From Leucothrix arctica (GTDB lineage Bacteria; Pseudomonadota; Gammaproteobacteria; Thiotrichales; Thiotrichaceae): a DNA stretch of 64,000 nucleotides. The notes under the pieces are model-generated. The model did no database searches and was not told the DNA's origin. It was given only the letters and a program-made list of their open reading frames with translations. Positions 36,815 through 47,673 of this stretch are shown here, one piece after another. The translations under genes and the position numbers were made by a program. The DNA lies in assembly GCF_003172895.1 (NCBI RefSeq), contig NZ_QGKL01000009.1, positions 107,528 to 171,527 of the forward strand, read 5' to 3'. Numbering within the stretch: the stretch's first letter is position 1; every line of letters starts with the position of its first letter.

Positions 36815-38773
36815 TTAACTTGCTTCAGAAAGGTAAATATTTTCAAATGCTAGCGGCTTACCACAATGATAACCTTGAGCATAATCAACACCCATACGCT
36901 TCAATAACTGCTTAGTGATATCGTCTTCAACAGACTCAGCAATGGTCTTAAGATTCATCACCTGCCCCACCTTATTCACAGCATCAACCATCGCTGCATC
37001 AATACGGTTTTTACTCATACTACGAATAAATGCACCATCAATCTTTAGGTAACTCACCGGTAAATCTCTTAAATAGCTTAATGATGAAATCCCACTTCCG
37101 AAATCATCTAGCGAACCACTCGCGCCAATTTCAACCAAGTCATTAAATAAAACCTGAGCCTTCATGAAATTAGCAAGCACTACAGACTCAGAAACCTCGA
37201 AGCACAACATAGAGGCAGGAACGGTATTATCTGTTAAGACTGCTTGAAGGTAGTCAGTAAATGAATCATCACTCACGCTATCTGCAGATAGGTTAATAGT
37301 GAAAATTTGTTTTTTGTTAGACGTAAAGTTACCACTAGCGATATTTTTAACCGCTTTCTCCACAACCCAACGATCAACACTCCCCATTAGTCCTAAGCGT
37401 TGTGCAGCTGGCATAAAGCTACCAGGAGATAGCACTTCGCCCTCATGAGGCATGCGAATCAACACTTCATACTGACAGTCCTCACTACCATCAACACCCT
37501 GCAAAGGAACGATAGGCTGTACATATAAAGAGAAGCCATCATGCTTTAACGCACTATTTAGAATCCCCTCCCAATCGGTACTTTTCTCTTTCTCCGCCTC
37601 AGAAGAGACCTCTTTATCATCTTGAATATACAACTGATTACGACCAAGTTTCTTAGCCATATAACAAGCTTCATCTGCCTGAAGCATCAACCTACCCATA
37701 TCAGTCACACGTGACGATGAGTCAAATTCTATAACACCAATACTTACACCTACTTGAAAAGTATTTTGGTTCCACGTAAATCGATAAGCCTGTACGTCCT
37801 GCAATATACGTTCTAAAACTTTTTGAGCTCGCTGTATACCGCAACCAACTAATAAAATCGCAAATTCATCACCTCCTGTTCTGGCTAGCTTATCAGTACT
37901 ACGAACACGCCTAGAAAATAAGTCAGCGACTTGCTTGAGTAATTCATCACCAGCAGCATGACCACAAACATCATTAACCGTCTTAAAGTGATCTAGATCT
38001 AAATAACATAGTACATTTACTGCTTTGGTTTCTTGGCCACTAGCAAGTACTTCTTTTAAGTTTTCTTGAAAGCTTTTACGGTTAAGAAGACCCGTCATTG
38101 AATCTCTTGAAGCCTGTTGATAAAGATCCTCCATCGCTGCACGATCATCAGTAACATCTTGAATAACTAGCGCGACATAATCAATTTCACCAGAACCACT
38201 CTGCACTGGCACAGTTTTCAACCTTACATATTTGGAGTCGGAATTTTTCGTCAGCATTTTCACATCGTGAAGATCAAATACACTCTCTGCATTTAAAAAC
38301 TGGTCCGCAATAATTTGTCGCAAAGAACCTTCTGCACGAAGCCCTTGCAAAGAAACAACACTCTCAATAGAAAGACCTGTCGCATCATCAACATTCCAGC
38401 CAGTCAAAGTACAGGCAGCCTCACTAAGATACTCCGCTTCATATTGGCGATTAACCCTAATCACACCACCAACCGTTGCCCCCAATACAGCTTCTGTATT
38501 TTTAAATGACAATTGAGAAGCGCCATGGGTTAAACCCAAAACATCTTGACTTTCGAGCGACTGGGTCTTTATCTTGTAGAAAACAACACCAAGAGTGACT
38601 GCAATTAACAATAATACAGTCTGAATCATTGGTAAGTAGACTTGAATTCCTGCTAAATCAGCTACATTAAACAACTGCAGCCCTGCGAGCATTAGACTCA
38701 GGGTTACAAGCAGTACTAACGTCATCACAGGAATGGTATTACTCTGCCCTACTGGTACATTACTGACTTTCAT
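36815..38773 (-). CDS. PAS-GGDEF-EAL cyclic-di-GMP regulator
   Basis: A 652-residue inner-membrane signalling protein. Two membrane helices (~16-35 and ~46-66) are followed by a PAS domain (~92-210). The diguanylate cyclase domain carries RTGGDEF (GGDEF at 300-304) with an inhibitory-site RSTD at 291-294. The EAL-type phosphodiesterase domain carries YEVLIRM (EVL from Glu436), INLSADS, the DDFGSG motif and LKIDG. Both active sites look intact, so the enzyme could make and break c-di-GMP; which activity dominates cannot be read here. It stands alone, with no evident operon partner. Confidence 0.95.
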   Translation of the reverse strand: MKVSNVPVGQSNTIPVMTLVLLVTLSLMLAGLQLFNVADLAGIQVYLPMIQTVLLLIAVTLGVVFYKIKTQSLESQDVLGLTHGASQLSFKNTEAVLGATVGGVIRVNRQYEAEYLSEAACTLTGWNVDDATGLSIESVVSLQGLRAEGSLRQIIADQFLNAESVFDLHDVKMLTKNSDSKYVRLKTVPVQSGSGEIDYVALVIQDVTDDRAAMEDLYQQASRDSMTGLLNRKSFQENLKEVLASGQETKAVNVLCYLDLDHFKTVNDVCGHAAGDELLKQVADLFSRRVRSTDKLARTGGDEFAILLVGCGIQRAQKVLERILQDVQAYRFTWNQNTFQVGVSIGVIEFDSSSRVTDMGRLMLQADEACYMAKKLGRNQLYIQDDKEVSSEAEKEKSTDWEGILNSALKHDGFSLYVQPIVPLQGVDGSEDCQYEVLIRMPHEGEVLSPGSFMPAAQRLGLMGSVDRWVVEKAVKNIASGNFTSNKKQIFTINLSADSVSDDSFTDYLQAVLTDNTVPASMLCFEVSESVVLANFMKAQVLFNDLVEIGASGSLDDFGSGISSLSYLRDLPVSYLKIDGAFIRSMSKNRIDAAMVDAVNKVGQVMNLKTIAESVEDDITKQLLKRMGVDYAQGYHCGKPLAFENIYLSEAS

Positions 38774-39021
38774 ATCGTCACTTTATTATTTTTTTTATTG
38801 CCTTAATAATTACACATGAAAACTTACAATGACCACCACTTTTTATGACTACCCGACGAACAGCGCTCAACCTTTTAAAAGCCAAACGAAATGATTTCAG
38901 GCCAACTTAAAGACAATAAATTAATATAAACTTTTATTTAATCAAATTTATATTTGATTACTTGACTTAAATACGGGTTTATCGGTAAATGATATTAATT
39001 AATTATTAAGGTGAGATTAAG

Positions 39022-39342
39022 ATGAGCACAATTGATTACGACACGTTAAGTAAATCCGATTTATTAAATATAATGAAAGAAATTCCATTAGAAATAAAAA
39101 AGCGCGATAAATCTTTGAAAAAAGATTTGCGTGAGAAAATGCATAAATTAGCCGAAGAATCTGGATACAGTCTAGAAGAAATCCTAGACAAGTCCAAAAC
39201 CAAGCCTACAAAAAAAGCAGCAGCTAAGTACCAAAACCCTGAAGATGACAACCTAACTTGGTCAGGACGTGGCCGTAAGCCACTGTGGATAATCGCTGCA
39301 CTTGAAGCAGGTCTTACATTAGACGACCTAGCAATCGACTAA
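39022..39342 (+). CDS. H-NS-like DNA-binding protein
   Basis: A 106-residue nucleoid-associated protein. The N-terminal coiled coil for oligomerisation (~5-50) is joined by a lysine/alanine linker to the C-terminal H-NS domain with the AT-minor-groove core TWSGRGRKPLWI (~79-91), preceded by YQNPED. An AGGTGAG RBS precedes the ATG. The upstream 250 bases are markedly A+T-rich, as expected if the protein also binds its own promoter. Confidence 0.95.
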   Translation: MSTIDYDTLSKSDLLNIMKEIPLEIKKRDKSLKKDLREKMHKLAEESGYSLEEILDKSKTKPTKKAAAKYQNPEDDNLTWSGRGRKPLWIIAALEAGLTLDDLAID

Positions 39343-39356
39343 CATAAAACCTTATA

Positions 39357-39395
39357 TAGCTACCGGTATAACAATATTTTTAAGACCGGTAGCTA
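39357..39395 (+). other. Long-loop hairpin downstream of the H-NS-like gene
   Basis: An 11-bp perfect inverted repeat (TAGCTACCGGT / ACCGGTAGCTA) with a 17-base loop. No T run follows, so it is not a standard terminator. The rest of the gap up to 39593 shows nothing I can name. Confidence 0.5.
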
Positions 39396-39593
39396 ATCCC
39401 AAAAAGACTGATTCGCTATAGCTACTTAATACCACATTCTTTATAATCCATTCTTACAACAATAAATAACAACAGACTAGCATCCAAGTCATCGCTAGCG
39501 CCGTAAGACAGGGTTGTAACAATACGTTTCTTTATCTTATAAATTCAGATAACAAACGTTGAATTCTTTAAATGTAACTGGACCTAGCGGATC

Positions 39594-41972
39594 ATGATAA
39601 AAGCCTTATTCTCAGCGCTTATAATAACAATTACCTGCGCCGTCACAGCTTCAGCTCAAGACTCTCTCCTTCGCCCTAGCGAAGCATTCAAGCTATCTAC
39701 TGAAGTCATTAACGCCAACACCATTCGTGCGACTTGGACGATTGAAGATGGCTACTACCTATATAAAGATAAAATCGACTTCATAAGCGAGACTGACGAT
39801 TCGACGATAGGAATATTTTCAAAGCCTGCGGGCAAAACAAAGCAGGACCCTACGTTCGGTGAGGTTCAAATATACCGAGATACGGTCGCTTTCGATCTAC
39901 CGCTTACTCATGCAGCCATCACACCATCGACACTTACTCTACTAAGTAAGTCACAAGGCTGTGCTGACATAGGTCTTTGCTATCCTCCGCAAAAGCGCAC
40001 AGTAACTGTCGACCTACCAGAAGTCGATACACAACAAATTGAAAAAAGTATTACTAGCAGCGTTAGCAAGCGCCCTATTAGTCTAGCCCAGCAATTAGGG
40101 TTAGGAAGCACTGGTGGCATAAGCTCTATTTCTGGAAGTACAGCGCTTGAAAACGATTCAAGCCAACCACTTCATCCAGATGAAGCATTTGCACTCGATG
40201 TGATTGCGACTGATAGCAATACTATAAATGCCAGATGGAATGTGACACCCGGTCATTATATTTATCAGCATAAAGTAGCTTTTAAAATAATTAACACAGA
40301 TGCTGACATTAAACTTGGTAAGCCATCTTTACCGGAAGGCAAAGCATTTAATGATGTTTACTTTGGTGATGTCGTTACCTACGAAAAAGATTTTGATGTA
40401 GTAGTACCTGTTCGTGGTTACCAAGAAATATTAGACATCGAAGTTAAATACCAAGGCTGCTCAAAATTAACTGGGATCTGCTACCCAGAACAAACAAAAA
40501 CACAGACCGTAGATTTTTCTAGTTTCGAACCTAGCGATAAAGATTTAATATCACCTGAAGATACAGCCGATACCTCCACGGATGAAAGCTTAACTTCAGT
40601 CAAAACATCACTAATAAGTGAAGTTACTCCTTCGGGACCTGTTTCAGAACAAAGTGTGTTAGGTGATATTCTAAAGAATCAAAGCATCTGGACTGTAGTC
40701 GGCGCTTTCTTTTTAGGTGGATTATTATTGACCTTCACGCCTTGCGTATTCCCGATGATTCCTATTCTTTCAGGTATTATCACTGGTCAAGGTGAAAGCC
40801 TTACTAGAGGTCGCTCATTTGCGCTATCACTGGCTTACGTAATCCCCATGGCATTAACCTACGCAGTTGCAGGTGTCATCGCGGGCTATACTGGTGCCAA
40901 CTTAACAGCCACACTACAAAACCCTTGGGTGATTAGTGTTTTCGCTATGTTATTCGTAGTACTTTCATTCTCAATGTTTGGTTTCTATGAATTACAAATG
41001 CCTAGCGCCATACAAAACCGATTAAATAACCTTAGCAATACTCAACGCAGTGGTAGCTTATTCGGCGCAGGTATTATGGGTATTTTATCAGCCCTAATAG
41101 TTGGCCCTTGCGTAACTGCACCACTAATTGCGGCACTTGCCTATATTGCTGATACAAAGGATGTCGTCTTAGGTGGCCTATCGCTCTTTATGTTAGGTAT
41201 GGGTATGGGTGCGCCCTTATTAGTCATTGGCTTCTCTGCTGGTAGCATACTTCCCCGTGCTGGCGCATGGATGGAAACCGTTAAACACGTCTTTGGTGTA
41301 ATGATGCTCGCATTGGCGATTTGGATGCTCGACAGAGTTATCGCACCTCAATTCACGCTTCTCCTGTCGGGCATGCTATTAATTGGTAGCGCTATTTACT
41401 TAGGCGCAACTGATACGCTAAATGAGCAATCCACAGGCTGGAAACGATTATGGAAAAGTAGCGGCGTTGTTGCACTACTATTCGGAGTCATTTTAATTGT
41501 AGGCGCAGCAGCTGGAAGTAAAAGCTATTTCTCACCGTTATCAGGCTTACTATCAACAGGACAAGGAGCAAGCAGCACTAATGAGAGCCAGGCTACCGAA
41601 GGACTCAAATTTCAAAGAATCACGAGTTTGGTGGACTTAAATAGCCAGATAGAAAAAGCCAAGTCAAACAATAAAGCAGTCATGTTGGATTTTTATGCTT
41701 ACTGGTGTTTGCCTTGCCGAGAGATGGAACATAGTGTGTTTAGTGACATGTCGATTGTGACGTCACTGGAAGATACTGTACTACTACAAGCTGATGTAAC
41801 AGACATGACCGCAGAAGACGGTGAACTCCTAAAGTCTCTTAACGTCTTTGGCCCTCCTCATGTAGTTTTTTATGACAAAAATGGCGAAGAAATGAAAGAC
41901 TATCGAATTAGTGGCGAAATGAAGCTTCAACCCTTCAAACAGCACATTCAGCAGTTTTTGAGTAGCTTGTAG
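39594..41972 (+). CDS. dsbD: Thiol:disulfide interchange protein DsbD with two N-terminal alpha domains
   Basis: A 792-residue inner-membrane reductant shuttle that passes electrons from thioredoxin to periplasmic DsbC/DsbG/CcmG. After a signal peptide (1-21) come two tandem DsbD-alpha domains: the first with Cys123/Cys129 (QGCADIGLCYPP), the second with Cys289/Cys296 (QGCSKLTGICYPE). The membrane beta domain has Cys384 (FTPCVFPMIP) and Cys506 (VGPCVTAPL). The thioredoxin-like gamma domain ends with Cys705/Cys708 (YWCLPCRE). Usual DsbD is about 570-600 residues with one alpha domain; the extra ~165 residues are a full second copy. Confidence 0.95.
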   Translation: MIKALFSALIITITCAVTASAQDSLLRPSEAFKLSTEVINANTIRATWTIEDGYYLYKDKIDFISETDDSTIGIFSKPAGKTKQDPTFGEVQIYRDTVAFDLPLTHAAITPSTLTLLSKSQGCADIGLCYPPQKRTVTVDLPEVDTQQIEKSITSSVSKRPISLAQQLGLGSTGGISSISGSTALENDSSQPLHPDEAFALDVIATDSNTINARWNVTPGHYIYQHKVAFKIINTDADIKLGKPSLPEGKAFNDVYFGDVVTYEKDFDVVVPVRGYQEILDIEVKYQGCSKLTGICYPEQTKTQTVDFSSFEPSDKDLISPEDTADTSTDESLTSVKTSLISEVTPSGPVSEQSVLGDILKNQSIWTVVGAFFLGGLLLTFTPCVFPMIPILSGIITGQGESLTRGRSFALSLAYVIPMALTYAVAGVIAGYTGANLTATLQNPWVISVFAMLFVVLSFSMFGFYELQMPSAIQNRLNNLSNTQRSGSLFGAGIMGILSALIVGPCVTAPLIAALAYIADTKDVVLGGLSLFMLGMGMGAPLLVIGFSAGSILPRAGAWMETVKHVFGVMMLALAIWMLDRVIAPQFTLLLSGMLLIGSAIYLGATDTLNEQSTGWKRLWKSSGVVALLFGVILIVGAAAGSKSYFSPLSGLLSTGQGASSTNESQATEGLKFQRITSLVDLNSQIEKAKSNNKAVMLDFYAYWCLPCREMEHSVFSDMSIVTSLEDTVLLQADVTDMTAEDGELLKSLNVFGPPHVVFYDKNGEEMKDYRISGEMKLQPFKQHIQQFLSSL

Positions 41973-42008
41973 CTTATATGACTAGGGAAAATATATATTC
42001 AATTCATC

Positions 42009-42037
42009 TTGCATATAGATACCTCCCCAACTATAAT
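42009..42037 (+). promoter_or_regulatory. Promoter of the initiator tRNA / nusA operon
   Basis: A perfect -10 TATAAT (42032-42037) lies 17 bases after TTGCAT (42009-42014, three of six). The following CTGCGC discriminator is G+C-rich, as at stringently controlled tRNA promoters. Confidence 0.65.
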
Positions 42038-42052
42038 CTGCGCTCATTCTGG

Positions 42053-42129
<77 letters not shown>

Positions 42130-42201
42130 ATTTTTGAATGAGCGATTTCAAGAACATTCGTTGTAAGCGCTTAGCTACATTGGGTGCTTACACAAGAATA
42201 A

Positions 42202-42227
42202 AAAGGCCCCGTTATCGGGGCTTTTTT
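42202..42227 (+). terminator. Terminator after the initiator tRNA
   Basis: GCCCCG pairs with CGGGGC around a TTAT loop, followed by six T's. It lies between the tRNA and rimP and probably lets only part of transcription continue into the nusA operon. Confidence 0.9.
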
Positions 42228-42256
42228 ATTATCTGCTTTATGGGATAAAGACACAC

Positions 42257-42700
42257 ATGCAAGAACAATTAGACCAATTAATCACATCAGTTGTTGAGGG
42301 CTTAGGCTTTCAATTATGGGGCTATGAATACCGCCCTCAGACTGAAAGTGCCCTGCTGCGTATCTTTATCGAAAATGAAGGCGGCGTATCAATCGATAAC
42401 TGCACTCAAGTAAGTCGCCAAGTTGGTGCTGCTCTTGATGTTGACGATTTGATCCCTGTTGCCTATATATTAGAAGTATCATCTCCGGGTATAGACCGTG
42501 TTCTATTCTCGAAAGATCAATACGAAGCTTACATTGGTGAAGACCTTAAAGTTAGAACTCGTACACCTATTGATGGACGACGCAATTTTAGAGGCTCTCT
42601 GGTATCAGTTCACGATACTCATGTCACAGTTGATGTTGACAATGAATCGTTTGAAATACCATTCGATGTTATAGATCGGGCCAGATTGGTGATGGCATAA
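42257..42700 (+). CDS. rimP: Ribosome maturation factor RimP
   Basis: A 147-residue factor needed for 30S assembly. The N-terminal alpha/beta domain (VEGLGFQLWGYEYRPQ) carries the SSPGIDRVLF signature near residue 75; a C-terminal SH3-like domain follows (GRRNFRGSLVSV). It is the first protein gene of the conserved rimP-nusA-infB-rbfA-truB run. Confidence 0.97.
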   Translation: MQEQLDQLITSVVEGLGFQLWGYEYRPQTESALLRIFIENEGGVSIDNCTQVSRQVGAALDVDDLIPVAYILEVSSPGIDRVLFSKDQYEAYIGEDLKVRTRTPIDGRRNFRGSLVSVHDTHVTVDVDNESFEIPFDVIDRARLVMA

Positions 42701-42742
42701 GGTGATGAAAATGATGCCCACTAAATTTATAAGGAAGGACTC

Positions 42743-44281
42743 ATGAGCAAAGAAATATTGTATGTTGTTGACGCAGTCTCAAATGAGAAAAACGTTGACC
42801 CTGAAATTATTTTCGATGCAGTAGAAACGGCACTTGCTACAGCTACTCGCAAGCGTTACGGCATGGAATTCGATGTTCGCGTTACGATAGACCGTGAGTC
42901 TGGAGAGTATCAAACATTCCGTCGCTGGCAGGTTATCGACGATGAAGATCCAGAATTCGAATCAACTGAACGCCAGATCCTTCTTAGCTATGCTAAGGAC
43001 AAAGGCTTAGATGCTGAGATCGGTGATTTCATTGAAGAACAGATTGATTCTGTTGAATTTGGTCGTATTGCAGCGCAAACTGCTAAGCAGGTTATCGTAC
43101 AGCGTGTTCGTCAAGCTGAGCGTGAAAAGGTTGTTGAAGCCTTTATGGATCGTATCGGCCAACTAGTACTTGGTACTGTTAAGCGTACAGATCGTCGTGG
43201 CATCGTTTTAGACATGGGTGATAACGCTGAAGCGATTATCCCTCGTGAAGAAATGATTCCTCGTGAGAATGCACGTGTTGGTGACCGTATGCGTGGTCTG
43301 CTAAAAGAGATTCGTGAAGATATTCGCGGCCCTCAAATGATCGTCAGCAGAACAGATAATAAATTCCTAATCGAGCTTTTGAAGCTAGAAGTGCCAGAAA
43401 TTGGTCAGGAATTGATAGACATCATGGGTGCAGCACGCGACCCAGGATCACGAGCGAAAATTGCAGTACGTGCAAACGTGCCAAACTTGGATCCAATCGG
43501 TGCTTGCGTTGGTATGCGTGGCTCACGTATCCAGACAGTGACTAATGAGTTAAGTAATGAGCGTGTTGATATTATCCCTTGGGATGATGACGTTGCTCGC
43601 TTCACTATCAACGCAATGCAGCCTGCGACGGTTACGTCTATTGTTGTAGATGAAGATCAGAACAGCATGGACATTGGTGTTGATCCTGAGAAGCTATCTC
43701 AAGCCATTGGTAAAGGCGGACAAAATGTACGCTTAGCAAGTGAGCTAACAGGCTGGACGCTCAATGTAATGAGTGAAGACGATGCAGAAAGTAAAGCGGC
43801 TCAAGAAACAGCAGCAATCATTGAGCTATTCGCTGAACAGTTAGATGTTGACGAAGAAGTTGCAATTATTCTGCATGAAGAAGGCTTTACCACACTCGAC
43901 GAAGTTGCTTATGTTCCTGTTGAGGAAATGAGCCAAATCGAAGAGTTTGATGAAGACATTATTGAAGAACTAAGAAGTCGTGCTCGTAACGCCCTACTGA
44001 CCCTAGCAATATCAGGTGGCAACGGTAAACCAGCAAAAGATCTATTAGAAATGGATGGGATGAACGAAGAACTTGCTAATAAACTAGCGAATTCAGGCAT
44101 TTGTACCATGGAAGATTTAGCCGAGCAGGCTACTGACGAGTTAACCGTCATCGAAGGCATCGACGAAACACTAGCGGCTGAGTTAATCATGACCGCTCGT
44201 GCACCGTGGTTTGCTGATGAAACTGCTTCGGACAGCGACAAAACAGGCACTGCCTCTAACCAGTCTGAGTCAGATGTTTAA
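42743..44281 (+). CDS. nusA: Transcription termination/antitermination factor NusA
   Basis: A 512-residue RNA polymerase-associated factor. Domains in order: N-terminal polymerase-binding domain (1-~125), S1 (~133-200), two KH modules (~205-345, with IGACVGMRGSRI and SQAIGKGGQNVRLA), and two C-terminal acidic repeats (~360-430 and ~435-490) that contact the alpha subunit C-terminal domain, as in E. coli. An AAGGAAGG RBS precedes the ATG. Confidence 0.98.
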   Translation: MSKEILYVVDAVSNEKNVDPEIIFDAVETALATATRKRYGMEFDVRVTIDRESGEYQTFRRWQVIDDEDPEFESTERQILLSYAKDKGLDAEIGDFIEEQIDSVEFGRIAAQTAKQVIVQRVRQAEREKVVEAFMDRIGQLVLGTVKRTDRRGIVLDMGDNAEAIIPREEMIPRENARVGDRMRGLLKEIREDIRGPQMIVSRTDNKFLIELLKLEVPEIGQELIDIMGAARDPGSRAKIAVRANVPNLDPIGACVGMRGSRIQTVTNELSNERVDIIPWDDDVARFTINAMQPATVTSIVVDEDQNSMDIGVDPEKLSQAIGKGGQNVRLASELTGWTLNVMSEDDAESKAAQETAAIIELFAEQLDVDEEVAIILHEEGFTTLDEVAYVPVEEMSQIEEFDEDIIEELRSRARNALLTLAISGGNGKPAKDLLEMDGMNEELANKLANSGICTMEDLAEQATDELTVIEGIDETLAAELIMTARAPWFADETASDSDKTGTASNQSESDV

Positions 44282-44301
44282 GGCGACAGGAGAAATAGAA
44301 T

Positions 44302-47289
44302 ATGTCAGAAATTACAGTAAAGAAACTATCCGAAATGGTCGGAGCTCCAGTCGAAACTTTGTTGCAGCAGATGCAGGATGCAGGCATTCACGTTAAAGGC
44401 GCAGATGACAGCATTACTGACCGACAAAAATTAGATTTACTAGAGCACATCAGAACAAGTACTGGTACTGTTGAAGATACTCAAAAGACAGGAAAGATTA
44501 CTTTAAAGAAACGCTCTAACAACGAACTAAAATTAGGCGGCGCGGGTAAAGATTCTCGCACTGTAAATGTTGAAGTTCGTCGTAAGAAAACAATTCTTCG
44601 CAAGAATACAACTGCCGCACCTATTGCGACAGATGCACCAGCAGTTGAAAGCGCTGAGCCAACAAACGCTGGCACTAGCCGCGCTGAAGAGTTAGGTAAA
44701 GAATTGGAAGCAGAGCGTAAAGTTCGTGAGCAAGCTGTTATCGCTAGTCGTGAGAAAGCGGCTAAGAAAGCGGCGCCTGCTAAAGAAGCAATAAAAGAAA
44801 CTGAAGTTGTCGCTGAAGCGCCAAAAGCGGTTGATACCCCCCTTCCCGCTAAAGAAGCTACTCCTAGCCCAGAAAAAGTTGTCGAAGTACCTGTTGCGAC
44901 TAAACCAGTTGAAAAGAAAACTGAAAAGCCAGCAGAAAAAGCTAAGCCAACGCCAGCAGCGGACATAAAACCTACAGAGGAAAAGCCATTAGAGGCTACC
45001 CCTGCCAAAGCGAAAGTATCTGAGGAAAAAGTGGACGTTAAAGCTGATGACAAGACTGAGAGTACAACTGATACTCCAGCAAAACCAACACTGACAGTAA
45101 ACAAGTCAAAGCCTGAAGATCAGCTTGACGCAAATGGTTTACCAAAAGATCCTAAACTTCGTCGCGCCGCTGTTGCAGCAAAAGCACGTGCCGAAGCAGC
45201 TGCTATATTTAAAAAGCGTCCATCTCGTGTTAAGCCCAAGCCAGTTGTTGCACCTACGCCAGTAAAACCAGTTGAAGCGGCTAAGCCTGCTGCAGCTAAG
45301 GCGGCACCTGCAAAACCAGCTACACCTGCAAAACCTGCTGAAAAGGCTAAGAAAAAACCATTCCAAGGTCGCGCAAACTCTGCACCACTAAATATTAAAG
45401 GTGGTAATGGTGGTCGTGGTGGAGCAAACCGTAAAGGTGGTAAAGGCCGACGTGGACAACGTCGCAACGAACCAACAGTTGACCAGTCTACAGAGCATGG
45501 TTTCGAGAAACCGACTGCACCAGTTATACGTGAAGTTGAAATTCCAGAAACAATTGTTGTATCTGAACTAGCACTACAGCTTGCTGTTAAAGGTGCAGAC
45601 ATCATCCGTGCGATGATGGGTATGGGCGTAATGGCTACTATCAACCAAGCACTTGACCAAGACACAGCAATATTAATTGTTGAGGAGATGGGTCACAAAG
45701 GTGTTCCGGTTAAAGCTATCGATGAGGAATCACAAGTTGCTGACTTGATCGAGAACCTTGGCGATTTCGAACTACACGCTCGTCCTCCGGTTGTAACTAT
45801 CATGGGTCATGTTGACCACGGTAAAACATCATTACTTGATTACATCCGTACAACACGTGTTGCATCTGGTGAAGCAGGTGGAATCACACAGCATATTGGT
45901 GCTTACCACGTTGAAACTGACAACGGTATCGTGTCATTCCTAGATACACCTGGTCACGCGGCATTTACCGCTATGCGTGCTCGTGGCGCTAAAGCGACTG
46001 ACATCGTTATCTTAGTAGTTGCAGCTGATGATGGCGTTATGCCACAGACTAAAGAAGCAATTGAGCACACACGTGCTTCAGGGGTTCCTTTGATCGTAGC
46101 AATCAATAAGATTGATAAAGAAGGTGCTGATCCTGAAAAGGTTAAGACTGAACTATCTAACTTCGGCGTAATTGGCGAAGACTGGGGTGGCGAAGATATC
46201 TTCTGCAACGTTTCTGCTAAAACAGGTCAAGGCGTTCCAGAACTACTAGAAGCAATTCTTTTAGTCGCTGAACTACAAGAGCTAAAAGCACGTACAGATG
46301 GTCCTGCACAAGGTCTAGTTATTGAATCTCGTTTAGAAAAAGGACGTGGTGCAGTATCTACCGTTCTTGTTCAGCAAGGTACTTTGAAGCGTGGTGACAT
46401 GCTACTTGCGGGTGCTGAGTACGGTCGTATTCGTGCAATGATTAATGAAGACGGCAAACCTGTTGAAGAGGTAGGCCCTTCTATTCCGGTAGAAATACTA
46501 GGTCTTTCAGGCACACCTTCTGCTGGTGAGCCAGTAATGGTAATGGGCAACGAGCGTAAAGCACGTGAAATTGCTGAGAAGCGTCACAATAAAGAACGTG
46601 AAACTCGTTTTGCCGCTCAACAAGCAGCTAAGCTTGATGAGATGTTCTCTAAGATGCGTGACGGTGAAAAGTCTGCATTGAACGTTCTGCTTAAGACTGA
46701 TGTACACGGTAGTTTGGAAGCACTAAGAGACTCTCTTAATAAGCTTTCTACGGATGAAGTTGTTGTTAAGATTGTATCGTCGGGTGTAGGTGGAATCAGT
46801 GAAACTGATATCGCACTGGCACAGGCAGCTGATGCAGTCGTGATGGGCTTCAACGTACGTGCTGATGTAAGTGCTCGACGTATTGCCTCTGAAGCTGGTA
46901 TCGAACTTCGCTACTACAGCATTATCTATGAGCTAATCGACGATGTACGTGATGCACTAAGTGGCCTATTGAAGCCTGAGCTTCGTGAAGAGATGACAGG
47001 TCTTGCTGAAGTTAAGGGTGTCTTTAAAGGCTCTGGATTCGGTGCGATTGCTGGTTGTTTGGTTACTGAAGGTGTTGTTAAGAAAGGTAACCCAATTCGT
47101 GTCCTACGTGACAACGTTGTTATCTTCGAAGGCGAGCTAGAGTCTCTACGTCGCCATCAAGAAGATGTTAATGACGTACGTATGGGTACTGAATGTGGTA
47201 TCGGTGTGAAGAACTACGATGACGTCCAAGAAGGCGACCAAATCGAAATCTACACGCGTACTATCATCGAACGAACACTGGAAAAGTAA
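44302..47289 (+). CDS. infB: Translation initiation factor IF-2
   Basis: A 995-residue GTPase that places fMet-tRNA on the ribosome. It opens with the IF2_N domain ([20 protein letters not shown]). A long Lys/Ala/Pro/Glu-rich linker spans ~90-400. The GTPase domain has [14 protein letters not shown] and NKID, followed by domains II-IV with the C2 fMet-binding part at the end. The linker is longer than in E. coli (890 residues in total there). An AGGAG RBS lies before the ATG, and rbfA starts on the base after the stop. Confidence 0.98.
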   Translation: MSEITVKKLSEMVGAPVETLLQQMQDAGIHVKGADDSITDRQKLDLLEHIRTSTGTVEDTQKTGKITLKKRSNNELKLGGAGKDSRTVNVEVRRKKTILRKNTTAAPIATDAPAVESAEPTNAGTSRAEELGKELEAERKVREQAVIASREKAAKKAAPAKEAIKETEVVAEAPKAVDTPLPAKEATPSPEKVVEVPVATKPVEKKTEKPAEKAKPTPAADIKPTEEKPLEATPAKAKVSEEKVDVKADDKTESTTDTPAKPTLTVNKSKPEDQLDANGLPKDPKLRRAAVAAKARAEAAAIFKKRPSRVKPKPVVAPTPVKPVEAAKPAAAKAAPAKPATPAKPAEKAKKKPFQGRANSAPLNIKGGNGGRGGANRKGGKGRRGQRRNEPTVDQSTEHGFEKPTAPVIREVEIPETIVVSELALQLAVKGADIIRAMMGMGVMATINQALDQDTAILIVEEMGHKGVPVKAIDEESQVADLIENLGDFELHARPPVVTIMGHVDHGKTSLLDYIRTTRVASGEAGGITQHIGAYHVETDNGIVSFLDTPGHAAFTAMRARGAKATDIVILVVAADDGVMPQTKEAIEHTRASGVPLIVAINKIDKEGADPEKVKTELSNFGVIGEDWGGEDIFCNVSAKTGQGVPELLEAILLVAELQELKARTDGPAQGLVIESRLEKGRGAVSTVLVQQGTLKRGDMLLAGAEYGRIRAMINEDGKPVEEVGPSIPVEILGLSGTPSAGEPVMVMGNERKAREIAEKRHNKERETRFAAQQAAKLDEMFSKMRDGEKSALNVLLKTDVHGSLEALRDSLNKLSTDEVVVKIVSSGVGGISETDIALAQAADAVVMGFNVRADVSARRIASEAGIELRYYSIIYELIDDVRDALSGLLKPELREEMTGLAEVKGVFKGSGFGAIAGCLVTEGVVKKGNPIRVLRDNVVIFEGELESLRRHQEDVNDVRMGTECGIGVKNYDDVQEGDQIEIYTRTIIERTLEK

Positions 47290-47673
47290 ATGCCAGCAGA
47301 TTATTCCCGTACTGACCGCATCGCGGAGCAGATCAAACGTGAATTAGCATTATTGATTCGCAACCATGTCAAAGACCCTCGGGTCGGCATGGTTGGGATT
47401 CTAGATGTTAAAGTCACTAAAGATTTAGCGCAGGCAAAAGTGTATTTTGACATGCTCCAAGCTGAAGATAGCAAAGAGTGTGAAATAGCATTAAATCGCG
47501 CAGCTGGCTTTTTGCGTCGTGAATTGGGTCGCGCAGTGAAATTACGCGCAACCCCTTCTTTGAAGTTTATTTATGATGATACTGAGCTAAAAGCTAACCA
47601 GCTTTCTCACCTCATCGATAAAGCAGTAGCATCTGATGTTACTGCTGACACAAAAGAAGACTCTACAGACTAA
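47290..47673 (+). CDS. rbfA: Ribosome-binding factor A
   Basis: A 127-residue KH-fold factor for late 16S rRNA maturation and cold adaptation. It has the RIAEQIKRELALLIRNHVKDPRVG start and the LRRELGRAVKLRATPSLKF block. It is flanked by infB and truB with no spacer at either end (TAAATG junctions), implying tight translational coupling. Confidence 0.97.
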   Translation: MPADYSRTDRIAEQIKRELALLIRNHVKDPRVGMVGILDVKVTKDLAQAKVYFDMLQAEDSKECEIALNRAAGFLRRELGRAVKLRATPSLKFIYDDTELKANQLSHLIDKAVASDVTADTKEDSTD

